From the NCBI RefSeq assembly GCF_018119395.1, contig NZ_JAGPWD010000042.1:1-49597 (forward strand): a stretch of DNA of 49,597 nucleotides. The letters are read 5' to 3'. Below are positions 17,991 through 26,330 of the stretch, one piece after another. How positions within the stretch are numbered: position 1 is the stretch's first letter; each line of letters opens with the position of its first letter. Below the pieces are notes generated by a model that did not search any database, was not told the DNA's origin, and saw nothing but the letters and a program-made list of their open reading frames with translations. The position numbers were made by a program, and so were the translations under genes. The DNA comes from Massilia sp. ZL223 (GTDB lineage: Bacteria > Pseudomonadota > Gammaproteobacteria > Burkholderiales > Burkholderiaceae_D).

Positions 17991-18098
17991 ACTTGGGTCC
18001 CCGCCTTCGCGGGGATGACGTTTAGAAGCAGCAAGCCACAATATCTGCCGTAGTCCGCAGCGCTAATACGTCATCCCCGCGCAGGCGGGGACCCAAGT
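17991..18098. repeat. REP-like inverted pair (copy 2)
   Basis: Units at 17991-18019 and 18070-18098 are inverted relative to each other with 50 bases between. Core is CCCCGC..GCGGGG, flanked by ACTTGGG outward and GATGAC inward, so the pair is arranged opposite to copy 1. The loops differ (CTTC against GCAG). It lies between the divergent YciI-like gene and the small membrane protein gene. Confidence 0.92.
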
Positions 18099-18193
18099 TT
18101 GCCAGCACACCATGCACGCAGAACCCAACCGTGCTCTCTCCTCCCCGCCCCTTATGCCACACTGATCCAAACGCATCCAGCCAGGAGAACCCC

Positions 18194-18739
18194 ATGCCCA
18201 AGACCATGATCGCCGGCCACCTGCTGCACCCGATCCTGAACAAGATTCCGGCCACCCTGATACCGCTCGGCCTGCTGCTCGACGCCGCGCACCGCTCCAC
18301 GCGCGACCCGCGCTATGCCGACGCCGCCTTCTACAGCCTGGCGGGCGGCCTGGTCGGCGGCCTCGCAGCCGGCGCCGCCGGCGCACGCGATTACCAGAGC
18401 ATCGCCGACGACACCCCGGCCAAGAGCGACGCCACCGTGCACGGCGTGCTGAACGGCACCGCGCTCGCCCTCACCGCCGCCAACCTGGCCAAGCGCGTCA
18501 ACACGCCGCACCACGCGCCGCGTTCGATGGCGCTGTCGGTCCTGGGCGCCGCCGCCGTGCTGGGTTCCGCCTGGCTCGGCTACCGCATGCTGGGCTCGCC
18601 CGGCATGCCGGTCCCCGCCATCAAGCCGCCCGCCGACGCCCTGCCCAACGAAGAGCGCTACGACCACACCGTGCTCGACGTCGATCAATACGCGGCCAGC
18701 GGCGAAAACGAACAGACCTACCGCGCTCCGCCGCAGTAA
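18194..18739 (+). CDS. small membrane protein, DUF2231-like
   Basis: About 181 residues from ATG 18194, chosen over 18131 because AGGAGA stands eight bases upstream. The sequence opens MPKTMIAGHLLHPILNKIPATLIPLGLLLD, an HP..(N/H)..PI..LIP pattern like DUF2231 membrane proteins, and has roughly three to four hydrophobic segments (around 18-30, 52-68, 90-105, 120-135). The C terminus is soluble and polar (YDHTVLDVDQYAASGENEQTYRAPPQ). No catalytic motif is seen. Family assignment is tentative and the function unknown. Confidence 0.7.
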   Translation: MPKTMIAGHLLHPILNKIPATLIPLGLLLDAAHRSTRDPRYADAAFYSLAGGLVGGLAAGAAGARDYQSIADDTPAKSDATVHGVLNGTALALTAANLAKRVNTPHHAPRSMALSVLGAAAVLGSAWLGYRMLGSPGMPVPAIKPPADALPNEERYDHTVLDVDQYAASGENEQTYRAPPQ

Positions 18740-18840
18740 TGTTGTATTAACGCAACCATTCCGCCGCAAATTCGGGGTGTGCTGGACAGTGCTATGTGCC
18801 GCACAGAACAAAATCTGGCCACAGCGCTAGACTGTGCTTC

Positions 18841-19755
18841 ATGTACACACCGAAAAAAATTGCGGCGGGGTTTACGGGTTTTGCCAGCGTCTTGTGGCTG
18901 GGCCTGACGGCTGCGGTGGCGGCAAGCCAGCGCAGGCTGGTCTTCAACCCCACGATCGAGCGTGAGGTGCAAAGCCCGCGCAGCAGCGGGCACCGCACCC
19001 GCCAGGTGGTACTGCGCTCCCGGGACGGCACCCGCCTGTGCGGCTGGCTGATGACGCCCCAGGTGCAGGGCCCGCGCCCGGCCGTGATCTACTTCGGCGG
19101 CCGCTCCGAGGAAGTGTCCTGGGTGGTGCGCGACGCCGGCAAGCTCTTCCCCAATATGACCGTGCTGGCCATGAACTACCGCGGCTACGGCGAGTCGCAC
19201 GGCGACCCGGCCGAGAACCACATGGTCGAAGACGGCTGCCTGTTCTACGACTGGCTGGCCGCGCGCGGCATGGTCGACGCCCGCCGCATCGCCGTCGTCG
19301 GCCGCAGCCTGGGCTCGGGCGTGGCGGTGCAGGTGGCCAAGGAGCGCCCGGTGCACTCGGTGGTCCTGATCACGCCCTACGACTCCATCCTGGCGATCGC
19401 CAAGCGGCGCTTCCGCGCGATGCCGATCGAGTACATGCTGCGCCACCGCTTCGAGTCGATCAAGTACGCGCCCTCGCTCACCGCCCCCACCTATGTGCTG
19501 CGCGCCAGCGAGGACGACGTGGTGCCGCATTCGCACACCGACGAACTGGTCGCCAAGCTGGCCCAGCTGGTCGCGGACGACACCGTGCCCAACTCGGACC
19601 ACATGAACATCCCCTACCTGGAAGCGACCCAGGCCCTGATCGCCAGCTTCCTGACACGCCAGTTCAGCCAGCCGGTGGCCATCCCCGCGCTGCCGCCCGC
19701 GCCGTCCCCGGCGATCGCCGAAGCAGAGGCCGAAATCACGGCGGAAGCGAAATAA
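18841..19755 (+). CDS. alpha/beta hydrolase with N-terminal membrane anchor
   Basis: A 304-residue protein from ATG 18841 (MYTPKKIAAGFTGFASVLWLGLTAAVAASQRRLVF), whose first 25 or so residues form an uncleaved anchor or signal segment. The hydrolase core has the nucleophile elbow GRSLGSG (Ser), the acid in LRASEDDVVP and the His in SDHMNIPY, with the oxyanion-side strand YFGGRSEEVSW and MNYRGYGESHGDP. This resembles the BEM46/ABHD13-type serine hydrolases. The C-terminal tail is Ala/Pro/Glu-rich. The substrate is unknown. Its 3' end abuts the promoter region of the nucleoside ABC transporter, but nothing else connects them. Confidence 0.88.
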   Translation: MYTPKKIAAGFTGFASVLWLGLTAAVAASQRRLVFNPTIEREVQSPRSSGHRTRQVVLRSRDGTRLCGWLMTPQVQGPRPAVIYFGGRSEEVSWVVRDAGKLFPNMTVLAMNYRGYGESHGDPAENHMVEDGCLFYDWLAARGMVDARRIAVVGRSLGSGVAVQVAKERPVHSVVLITPYDSILAIAKRRFRAMPIEYMLRHRFESIKYAPSLTAPTYVLRASEDDVVPHSHTDELVAKLAQLVADDTVPNSDHMNIPYLEATQALIASFLTRQFSQPVAIPALPPAPSPAIAEAEAEITAEAK

Positions 19756-19775
19756 TTGTTGAGTGTTGGCTACAC

Positions 19776-19851
19776 TTATATTTCCCTCGAATAAATTGCC
19801 AAGTAAAATGGTATTTGTCATCAATATGCCGGATGATGCATATTTGACAGG
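19776..19851 (+). promoter_or_regulatory. nucleoside ABC transporter promoter with T-N11-A box
   Basis: TTAT at 19776-19779, N11, ATAA at 19791-19794 (centre about 19785); AAATGGTATTTGTCA at 19806-19820 with TTGTCA as -35; 18-base spacer; CATATT at 19839-19844 as -10 inside ATGCATA; predicted start near 19851, placing the box at about -66. The order, spacing and letters match the deo and TonB receptor promoters. Confidence 0.75.
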
Positions 19852-20123
19852 CTGAGCTGCGAGGGTCCAGGTATGGCGAACCATGCGCGGCACGCGGCCG
19901 GTTTTCCCAGGAGTTTCCTGTTGCGATGATGCGACATGGCAAGGCTTCCACCGGGTAAATCGTCCCCGCGTTACAAATCGACACCCCATGAGCGTTCCAA
20001 GGCTGACACAATCGCGCTGCGCGATGATCCTTCCTTCGTACGCCATGGACGATGCAGCTTGCGCTGCCCGCGTCTTCGGCAAGAAGGCGGCGGGTACAAT
20101 ATCGCTATTCCAGGAGCCACTAC
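19852..20123 (+). other. long 5' leader of the nucleoside ABC operon
   Basis: About 270 bases lie between the predicted start and the ATG of the substrate-binding protein. Several short frames exist but none has a ribosome site with coherent codon bias. TACAAT at about 20094 could be a second -10, though its -35 is poor. CAGGAG at 20111-20116 is the ribosome site for the next gene. No known riboswitch class was recognised by eye. Confidence 0.4.
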
Positions 20124-21125
20124 ATGAAATTTAAGCATCTCAGCATGACCATCGCGGCCCTGTGCGTCGCCGGCAGCGCTTTCGCGGCGCCCGCAGCACC
20201 GAAGCTGGGCGTGGTCTACGACGCGGGCGGCAAGTTCGACAAGTCGTTCAACCAGTCGGCCTTCGAAGGCCTGCAGCGCTTCAGCAAGGAGACCGGCATC
20301 AAGGTCCTCGAGGTCCAGGCGAACAGCGATACCCAGGCCGAGCAGGTGATGCGCGGCCTCGCGCGCAAGAAGATCGACCTGATCGCCGCGATCGGCTTCT
20401 CGCAGACCCAGGCGGTCCAGAAGGTCGCCAAGGAATTCCCGAACGTGCGCTTCGTGCTGATCGACAGCATCGCGCAGGGCAACAACATCAACTCGGTGAT
20501 GTTCAAGGAGCAGGAAGGCTCCTACCTGGTGGGCGTCGCCGCCGCCATGGCCTCCAAGACCAAGAAGCTGGGCTTCGTGGGCGGCATGGACATCCCGCTG
20601 ATCCGCGCCTTCGCCTGCGGCTACGCGCAAGGCGCCAAGGCCCAGTATCCGAAGATCGAGATCATGCAGAACATGGTGGGCACCACCGCCGCGGCCTGGA
20701 ACGACCCGGCCAAGGGCGGCGAGCTGGCGCGCGCCCAGTTCGAGCGCGGCGCCGACGTGGTGTTCGCGGTGGCGGGCGGCAGCGGCATGGGCGCCCTGCA
20801 GATGGCCAAGACCAAGGGCAAGCTGGCGATCGGCGTCGATTCGAACCAGAACTACCTGCACCCGGGCACCATGCTGACCTCGATGATCAAGCGCGTCGAC
20901 GTGGCGATCTACGACTCCTTCATGGCGCAGAAGAACGGCACCTGGAAGGCCGGCGTCACCTACAAGGGCATCAAGGAAGGCGGCGTGGACTGGGTCCTGG
21001 ACAAGGACAACCGCGCGGTCGTCACGCCGGAGATCGAAAAGCGCGTGAACGCCGTGCGCACCGACATCATCAACGGCAAGATCAAGGTCATCGACTACCG
21101 CGCCGGCAGCAGCTGCCCGGTCTGA
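20124..21125 (+). CDS. BMP-family nucleoside-binding protein of an ABC transporter
   Basis: A 333-residue periplasmic protein. The signal peptide is MKFKHLSMTIAALCVAGSAFA with cleavage at AFA-A. The mature part shows the basic-membrane-protein (PnrA-like) pattern: KLGVVYDAGGKFDKSFNQSAFEGLQRF, IGFSQTQAVQKVAKEFPNVRFVLID, GFVGGMDIPLIRAFACGYAQGA and DSNQNYLHPGTMLTSMIKRVD. Characterised members bind purine and pyrimidine nucleosides. Not a lipoprotein (no lipobox), as expected for Gram-negative use. First gene of an operon with an ATPase and two permeases; a strong hairpin after the stop may keep this gene's transcript in excess. Confidence 0.95.
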   Translation: MKFKHLSMTIAALCVAGSAFAAPAAPKLGVVYDAGGKFDKSFNQSAFEGLQRFSKETGIKVLEVQANSDTQAEQVMRGLARKKIDLIAAIGFSQTQAVQKVAKEFPNVRFVLIDSIAQGNNINSVMFKEQEGSYLVGVAAAMASKTKKLGFVGGMDIPLIRAFACGYAQGAKAQYPKIEIMQNMVGTTAAAWNDPAKGGELARAQFERGADVVFAVAGGSGMGALQMAKTKGKLAIGVDSNQNYLHPGTMLTSMIKRVDVAIYDSFMAQKNGTWKAGVTYKGIKEGGVDWVLDKDNRAVVTPEIEKRVNAVRTDIINGKIKVIDYRAGSSCPV

Positions 21126-21141
21126 TCGCCCCATCCCCATG

Positions 21142-21182
21142 AAAAGCGCGCCGCGCCGGTGAACCCGGCCCGGCGCGCTTTT
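21142..21182 (+). terminator. GC-rich hairpin with T run between binding protein and ATPase genes
   Basis: AAAAGCGCGCCG (21142-21153) pairs perfectly with CGGCGCGCTTTT (21171-21182), with further pairing inside the loop. Located 17 bases after the binding-protein stop, it looks like a leaky intrinsic terminator that lowers transcription of the ATPase and permeases relative to the binding protein, a common arrangement in ABC operons. Confidence 0.8.
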
Positions 21183-21213
21183 GAATAAAACGAACCACAA
21201 CACACAGATCGCA

Positions 21214-22743
21214 ATGCAGCCAGCCGTAGAATTTCGCAACATAAGCAAGGCCTTCGGGCCGGTGCAGGCGAACGCCGACGTCAGCTTCTCGATCGCCAAG
21301 GGCTCGATCCATGGCGTGATCGGCGAAAATGGCGCCGGCAAGTCCACCCTGATGAGCATCCTGTACGGCTACTACAACGCCGACAGCGGAGAGCTCCTCA
21401 TCGACGGCTCGGCGCGCCAGATCCGCACCAGCCACGAGGCCATCGCGCTGGGCATCGGCATGGTGCACCAGCACTTCATGCTGGTCGAGAACATGACCGT
21501 GCTCGACAACGTGATGCTCGGCACCGAAGGCGCATTCAAGCTGGCTGCCAAGCGCGCCGAGACCGAAGCCAAGCTGCGCGAGATCTGCGCCAAGTACCGC
21601 CTCGACGTCGATCCGCTGGCCACCATCCACGACCTGTCGGTGGGCGCCCAGCAGCGCGTCGAGATCCTCAAGCAGATCTACCGCAGCGCCGAGATCCTGA
21701 TCCTGGACGAGCCGACCGCCGTCCTCACAGCCCAGGAAACGGCCTCGCTGTTCGAGATCCTGCGGCTGTTCAAGGAACAGGGCAAGACCATCATCCTGAT
21801 TACCCACAAGCTGGGCGAGATCATGGAGATCACCGACCAGGTGACGGTGATGCGCGCCGGCCGCGTGGTCGGCGCCGTATCGACCGCCGAGACCTCGAAG
21901 GAACAGCTGGCCAACATGATGGTCGGCCGCCCGATCGAGGGCAACCTGCCGCGCAAGCCCTACAATCCGGGCGCTACCTTGCTGAAGGTCGAGAACCTGC
22001 AGCTGGAAGACAAGCACAAGGTCAAGCTCCTGGCCGACATCGACCTCACGGTGCGCGCCGGCGAGATCGTCGCGATCGCCGGTGTGTCCGGCAACGGCCA
22101 GAGCGAACTGATGGAGATCCTGTCGGGCATGCGCCTGCCGACCTCCGGCAAGGTCGAATTCCTCGGCAAGGCCCTGCCCTACGCCGGCCGCTCGAACGCC
22201 GACGGCCTGCCCGCCGTGTTCCGCCAGCTGGGCATCGGCCACGTGCCGGAAGACCGCCTGCGCGACGGCGTGATCAAGGATTTCTCGGTCATGCAGAACA
22301 CCGTGTTCGGCTACCAGGACCGGGTCAGGAACCGCGCCGGCCTGTTCGATTTCAAGGCCATCGCCCAGCGCTGCGCCCACTTGCTCGAAGCCTTCGACGT
22401 GCGTCCGAAGAACCCGGACCTGCGCATCGGCCTCCTGTCCGGCGGCAACCAGCAAAAGGTGGTGATCGCGCGCGAAGTCTCGGCCAGCCCGAAGCTGATG
22501 CTGGTCGGCCAGCCGACCCGCGGCGTCGACATCGGCACCATCGAGAGCATCCACACCCAGCTGCTGCGCCTGCGCGACGAGGGCGTGGGCATCCTGCTGG
22601 TCTCGACCGAGCTGGAAGAAGTGCGCGCCCTGGCCGACCGCATCGTGGTCGTCTCCGGCGGACGCATCACGGGCGAACTGAAAGTTGAGGAATTCGATAC
22701 CACCCGCATCGGCCTGCTGATGGGCGGGATGCACAAGCACTGA
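21214..22743 (+). CDS. nucleoside ABC transporter, double ATPase subunit
   Basis: About 509 residues from ATG 21214 (MQPAVEFRNISKAFG); an in-frame TTG at 21181 lies in the terminator stem and is less likely. Two fused ABC domains as in sugar/nucleoside importers of the RbsA/NupA type. Domain 1: Walker A GENGAGKST, signature LSVGAQQRVEI, Walker B ILILDEPTAVLT. Domain 2: Walker A variant GVSGNGQSE (lacking the usual Lys), signature LSGGNQQKVVIARE, and Walker B-like LMLVGQPTRGVDIG, where the acidic Asp-Glu pair is replaced by Gly-Gln. Such asymmetric second sites are usual in this family. Couples ATP hydrolysis at the inner membrane to import by the two permeases downstream. Confidence 0.94.
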   Translation: MQPAVEFRNISKAFGPVQANADVSFSIAKGSIHGVIGENGAGKSTLMSILYGYYNADSGELLIDGSARQIRTSHEAIALGIGMVHQHFMLVENMTVLDNVMLGTEGAFKLAAKRAETEAKLREICAKYRLDVDPLATIHDLSVGAQQRVEILKQIYRSAEILILDEPTAVLTAQETASLFEILRLFKEQGKTIILITHKLGEIMEITDQVTVMRAGRVVGAVSTAETSKEQLANMMVGRPIEGNLPRKPYNPGATLLKVENLQLEDKHKVKLLADIDLTVRAGEIVAIAGVSGNGQSELMEILSGMRLPTSGKVEFLGKALPYAGRSNADGLPAVFRQLGIGHVPEDRLRDGVIKDFSVMQNTVFGYQDRVRNRAGLFDFKAIAQRCAHLLEAFDVRPKNPDLRIGLLSGGNQQKVVIAREVSASPKLMLVGQPTRGVDIGTIESIHTQLLRLRDEGVGILLVSTELEEVRALADRIVVVSGGRITGELKVEEFDTTRIGLLMGGMHKH

Positions 22744-22749
22744 TCGCCA

Positions 22750-23853
22750 ATGAGCATGAAAACCACTGAACTCCCACGCTGGGCCTCGGGCTTCGTCCTG
22801 CCGGTCCTGAACCTGCTGTCCGCGCTGCTGGTGGCCGCGCTGGTGATCCACCTGCTGGGCGAGAGCCCGGTCGAATCGCTGCAAATCCTGGTCAACAGCG
22901 CCGTGATCAATCCGGAAGGCCTGAGCTACACGCTGTTCTACGCCTCGACCTTCGTGTTCACCGGCCTGGCCGTCTCGGTCGCCATGAAGGCCGGCCTGTT
23001 CAACATCGGCGCCGAAGGCCAGATGTACCTGGGCGGCCTGGGCCTGACCCTGGCCATGCTGTCCTTCGACGCCACGCTCTCGCCCTGGCTCCTGATCCCG
23101 CTCGGCATGCTGGGCAGCGCCGTGTTCGGCGCGGCCTGGGCCTTCCTGCCCGGCTACCTGCAGGCCAGGCGCGGCAGCCACGTGGTGGTCACGACCATCA
23201 TGTTCAACTTCATCGCCGCCAACCTGATGAACTGGCTGATCGTGGGCTTCCTGATTCCGGAAGGCGACCAGAACCCGGCCAGCCGCACCTTCACCGAGGC
23301 GGCGGCGATGCCGCGCCTGTTCGACTGGTTCCCGGCGCTGGGCGACACCCCGCTCAACATCTCCTTCCTGCTGGCGATCGTGGCGCTGGTGATCTACGGC
23401 GTGGTCATGTCGCGCTCGCCCTGGGGCTACAAGCTGCAGGCCACTGGCCTGAACCAGCACGCGGCCCACTACGCCGGCGTGCGCATCAGCCGCATGATCA
23501 TCGTCGCCATGCTGATCTCGGGCGCCCTGGCCGGCCTGGCCGCGGTCAACTCGATCATGGGCTCGACCCACTACCTGAGCCTGAACTTCCCGGCCGGCGC
23601 CGGCTTCGTCGGCATCGCGATCGCGCTGATGGGCCGCCAGAACCCGGTCGGCATCTTCCTGTCGGCGGTGCTGTTCGGCGCGCTGATCCAGGGCGGCTTC
23701 GACCTGTCGCTGGAAAAGCCGAACATCCCGCAGGAGACCTTCATTTTCATTCAAGGCCTGATCATCCTGTTCTGCGGCGCGATGGAGAACCTGTACGCGC
23801 CGGCGGTCCTGAAACTGATTAATCCATCAACTAAGGCTCGCAAGAAGGGTTAA
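22750..23853 (+). CDS. nucleoside ABC transporter permease 1
   Basis: A 367-residue inner-membrane permease starting six bases after the ATPase stop. About ten hydrophobic segments, the BPD_transp_2 family core FTGLAVSVAMKAGLFNIGAEGQMYLGGL near residues 72-97, and ATGLNQHAAHYAGVRISRMI, the cytoplasmic loop that contacts the ATPase. The family includes branched-chain amino acid, ribose and nucleoside importers; the BMP-type binding protein in the operon points to nucleosides. Confidence 0.94.
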   Translation: MSMKTTELPRWASGFVLPVLNLLSALLVAALVIHLLGESPVESLQILVNSAVINPEGLSYTLFYASTFVFTGLAVSVAMKAGLFNIGAEGQMYLGGLGLTLAMLSFDATLSPWLLIPLGMLGSAVFGAAWAFLPGYLQARRGSHVVVTTIMFNFIAANLMNWLIVGFLIPEGDQNPASRTFTEAAAMPRLFDWFPALGDTPLNISFLLAIVALVIYGVVMSRSPWGYKLQATGLNQHAAHYAGVRISRMIIVAMLISGALAGLAAVNSIMGSTHYLSLNFPAGAGFVGIAIALMGRQNPVGIFLSAVLFGALIQGGFDLSLEKPNIPQETFIFIQGLIILFCGAMENLYAPAVLKLINPSTKARKKG

Positions 23854-23856
23854 GCC

Positions 23857-24822
23857 ATGGAAGACTTCCAGTTCGCCAGTATCGTCGTTTCGACGATCCG
23901 CAATGCGCCGGTCCTGATGTTCGCGGCCATGGCCGGCCTGTTCGCCGAGCGCAGCGGCGTGGTCGACCTCGGCCTCGAGGGCAAGATCCTGGCCTCGGCC
24001 TTCGTCTCGGCCGGCGTCGCCTACAGCTACCAGGACCCGTGGATGGGTATCGCCGCCGGCATCCTGGTATCGGTCGCCCTGGCCCTCGTGCAGGCCTTCG
24101 TCTCGATCACCCAGAAGGGCAACCAGCTGGTGGCCGGCATCGCGATCAACATCGCCATGAGCGGCCTGACCTTCGTGGTGGCGCAGTACTTCTTCCAGCA
24201 GGGGGGCCGCACGCCGGACCTGGGCGAGGCGCGCCTGTCCGACGTAGTGCTGCCCGGCACCGCTGCCCTGGCCGACATTCCCTTCATCGGCTGGCTGGTT
24301 GGCCACGTGATCGGCGGCCACTCGGTGCTGGTCTACCTCGCCTTCCTGCTGGTGCCGGTCGTGCACTGGGTGCTGTACCACAGCCGCTTCGGCCTGCGCC
24401 TGCGCGCCTGCGGCGAAAACCCGCATGCCGCCGACGCGGCAGGCGTCTCGGTCGAGCGCACCCGCTACACCGCGATGCTGATCGCCGGCGTGCTGTGCTC
24501 GTTCTCGGGCGCCTACCTGTCGATCGTCCAGAGCGGCTTCTTCCTGCGCGACATGTCGGCCGGCGCCGGCTACCTGGCGCTGACCGCCCTGGTGTTCGGC
24601 AACTGGCGTCCGCTGCACACGGTGCTGGGCTGCCTGATGTTCGGCTTCTTCGGCGCGGTGCAGATCCAGATCGAAGGCGTCGAGCTGCCGGTGGTCGGCA
24701 AGATTCCTGGCTCGCTGATCCAGATGATCCCTTATGTGGTGACCGTGATCGTGCTGGCCGGCCTGATGGCCAAGTCGGTCGCGCCGAAGGCGCTGGGACG
24801 CCCGTTCGTGAAATCGCGCTGA
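23857..24822 (+). CDS. nucleoside ABC transporter permease 2
   Basis: A 321-residue second permease of the BPD_transp_2 family, three bases after permease 1. The diagnostic segment LFAERSGVVDLGLEGKILASAFVSAG is near residue 27, and the ATPase-coupling loop LRACGENPHAADAAGVSVERTRY is near residue 185. It pairs with permease 1 to form the channel. A strong intrinsic terminator follows 18 bases after the stop, closing the operon. Confidence 0.94.
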   Translation: MEDFQFASIVVSTIRNAPVLMFAAMAGLFAERSGVVDLGLEGKILASAFVSAGVAYSYQDPWMGIAAGILVSVALALVQAFVSITQKGNQLVAGIAINIAMSGLTFVVAQYFFQQGGRTPDLGEARLSDVVLPGTAALADIPFIGWLVGHVIGGHSVLVYLAFLLVPVVHWVLYHSRFGLRLRACGENPHAADAAGVSVERTRYTAMLIAGVLCSFSGAYLSIVQSGFFLRDMSAGAGYLALTALVFGNWRPLHTVLGCLMFGFFGAVQIQIEGVELPVVGKIPGSLIQMIPYVVTVIVLAGLMAKSVAPKALGRPFVKSR

Positions 24823-24839
24823 TCGCCCCTGCTCGGCGC

Positions 24840-24868
24840 ATGGCCCGCTTCGGCGGGCCATTTTTTTG
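24840..24868 (+). terminator. intrinsic terminator of the nucleoside ABC operon
   Basis: ATGGCCCGC (24840-24848), TTCG tetraloop, GCGGGCCAT (24853-24861), then seven T. Perfect nine-base stem directly behind the last permease gene. Confidence 0.93.
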
Positions 24869-25019
24869 TCCGTCGGCACGGGTTATTGCACAATTTGTTA
24901 GCAATTGTGACTACGGTAAGGCTTTGTAAGGACGGTCAACAGGGCCCATCCGTGGCCCGTTGATGAGTCAGGTGAAACGATAAACGTACGCCAGAAACCA
25001 ACCAGAAAGGATTCTTTAC

Positions 25020-25325
25020 ATGAAGAACACCATTGCTACCCTGATCGTCGCCCTGTCCGCCACCTCGGCTTTCGCCCAGACCGCCACCCCGGCAACGCCG
25101 GCAACGCCAGCCACCCCGGCCATTTCGGCGAGCGCGGCTGCCCAGACCACCGATTCGACGACCACCGCAGCAACCGCGGCCACTCCTGCTGTGCCGGCAA
25201 CCCCTGCCACCCCGGCTGCTCAAGCCGATGCGGCGGCGGCAGATGTGAAGGCTGACGTGAAAGCCGACGTCAAGGCTGACGCCAAGCACGACAAGAAGAC
25301 CAAGCACGAAAAGAAGACCAAGTAA
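25020..25325 (+). CDS. small exported Ala/Thr/Lys-rich repeat protein
   Basis: A 101-residue protein with a signal peptide (MKNTIATLIVALSATSAFAQ, cleavage after AFA). The mature part is low complexity: ATP triplets repeated near residues 21-33 and again near 60-66, then a tail of ADVK repeats (about 75-88) leading to KHDKKTKHEKKTK. No cysteine and no globular core are apparent; it is probably a disordered periplasmic or secreted protein with an acidic-basic tail. AGAAAGGAT precedes the ATG as ribosome site. The function is unknown. Bounded by terminators on both sides, it is monocistronic. Confidence 0.8.
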   Translation: MKNTIATLIVALSATSAFAQTATPATPATPATPAISASAAAQTTDSTTTAATAATPAVPATPATPAAQADAAAADVKADVKADVKADAKHDKKTKHEKKTK

Positions 25326-25374
25326 GGCGCGCTGCGCCCGGGCCGCCCCCTTGTGTGCCCGGGCTGCGCTTTCG

Positions 25375-25397
25375 CCGTGCGGCCTTGCGCCGCACGG
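25375..25397. terminator. hairpin between convergent genes
   Basis: CCGTGCGGC (25375-25383) pairs with GCCGCACGG (25389-25397) around CTTGC, followed by TGTTT. It lies between the repeat-protein stop at 25325 and the MipA/OmpV stop at 25405 and may serve both directions. Confidence 0.65.
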
Positions 25398-25404
25398 TGT
25401 TTCT

Positions 25405-26262
25405 CTACAGGGACGCCGGAGAGATCGTTTCCGTTCCGCTGGCCCGCCGGCTTGAACGCTTCCAGGTCCAGGCGAACCCCACCCCGCCCGACACACCCGT
25501 GTCGCGCAGATGCAGCGGACTGTCCCGGTTCGCGGCGCCGTGATAACTCTCGAATCGCAAGAAACCGAACAGCCGCAGGTCGCGGTTGATCCTGCGCGTC
25601 CCGAACACCCCAACCCGCGTGAGCATCAGGCCCGCATCCGCCGCATAGGCCGGCCGCGCCGCGTTCGCATACTGCGGCGCCACTTCGTAGAAATAGCGCT
25701 GGATACGCTCGTTGCCGACGACGGCGCTGAGCTGGCCCTGGAAAGTCCAGGCCCCACCCTCGCCCACGCGCTCGTAGACCAGGCGCGGCTCGAAGGTCCA
25801 GCCCTGCTGGCGCAGGCCGCCCCGGGCCTCGATCACGGCCCTGAGCGGCAATTCGGCGCGCAGCCGGGTCGAGCGGTCCAGGTCGGCGATCTTCACCTTC
25901 AGGCGCGGGCCGAATTCGAGCAGGGTGCCGAGGTCGGGCATGCCGGCGCGCACCTCGACGTCATCGGAATCGGAGGGCAGCGCACCGGCCAGGCCGACGT
26001 CGAACTCGACCCGGTCGGAATGGAACAGGCGCGCGCCGATGCCGGACTGGTCGGCGCGCAAGACTTCGCCGCGATACAGGATGAAGGGCAGCGCCAGCAG
26101 GCGCGAGGAGCGGTCGTCGGCGCCCGGATAGGCGGGCGTGGAAATGGCGGCCGCGCCGATGCCGATTTCCCAGAGCGGAAGATTGCGTTCGTCGGATTGG
26201 GCGCTGGCAAGGAGAGGCAGGGAGCAAGCGGCGCAACAGGCCGCCTTGAGGATGGAGTTCAT
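25405..26262 (-). CDS. MipA/OmpV-family outer membrane protein
   Basis: A 285-residue outer-membrane beta-barrel precursor. Signal peptide MNSILKAACCAACSLPLLASAQ. The mature start LPLWEIGIGAAAISTPAYPGADDRSSRLLALPFILYRGEVLRAD is characteristic of MipA/OmpV (scaffold or porin-like) proteins, followed by alternating amphipathic strands and a C-terminal GVSGGVGFAWTWKR, after which a short polar tail follows instead of ending at an aromatic residue. MipA proteins have been linked to murein-enzyme scaffolding and OmpV to solute passage; which applies here is unknown. It is convergent with the small repeat protein and 68 bases downstream of the diguanylate cyclase gene on the same strand. Confidence 0.88.
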   Translation of the reverse strand: MNSILKAACCAACSLPLLASAQSDERNLPLWEIGIGAAAISTPAYPGADDRSSRLLALPFILYRGEVLRADQSGIGARLFHSDRVEFDVGLAGALPSDSDDVEVRAGMPDLGTLLEFGPRLKVKIADLDRSTRLRAELPLRAVIEARGGLRQQGWTFEPRLVYERVGEGGAWTFQGQLSAVVGNERIQRYFYEVAPQYANAARPAYAADAGLMLTRVGVFGTRRINRDLRLFGFLRFESYHGAANRDSPLHLRDTGVSGGVGFAWTWKRSSRRASGTETISPASL

Positions 26263-26330
26263 GGCGCTTGGAAGGAATAGGTGGTGTGCCGCATTCTAGC
26301 CACAAGCCCTGCCTGGGCGCGCCGCGCAGA

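Noticed and set aside
21181..21213. TTG 21181 as start of the ABC ATPase
   Set aside because: It lies in the T run of the terminator hairpin and has no ribosome site; ATG 21214 matches the family's usual N terminus.
20101..24822. BMP transporter as a purine-base or sugar importer
   Set aside because: Not excluded by sequence alone, but the PnrA-like binding-protein pattern, surrounding genes and shared promoter module favour nucleosides.
25081..25325. Tandem repeat region as CRISPR or VNTR
   Set aside because: Repeats are codon-level ATP and ADVK repeats inside a signal-peptide-bearing gene, imperfect and without spacers.
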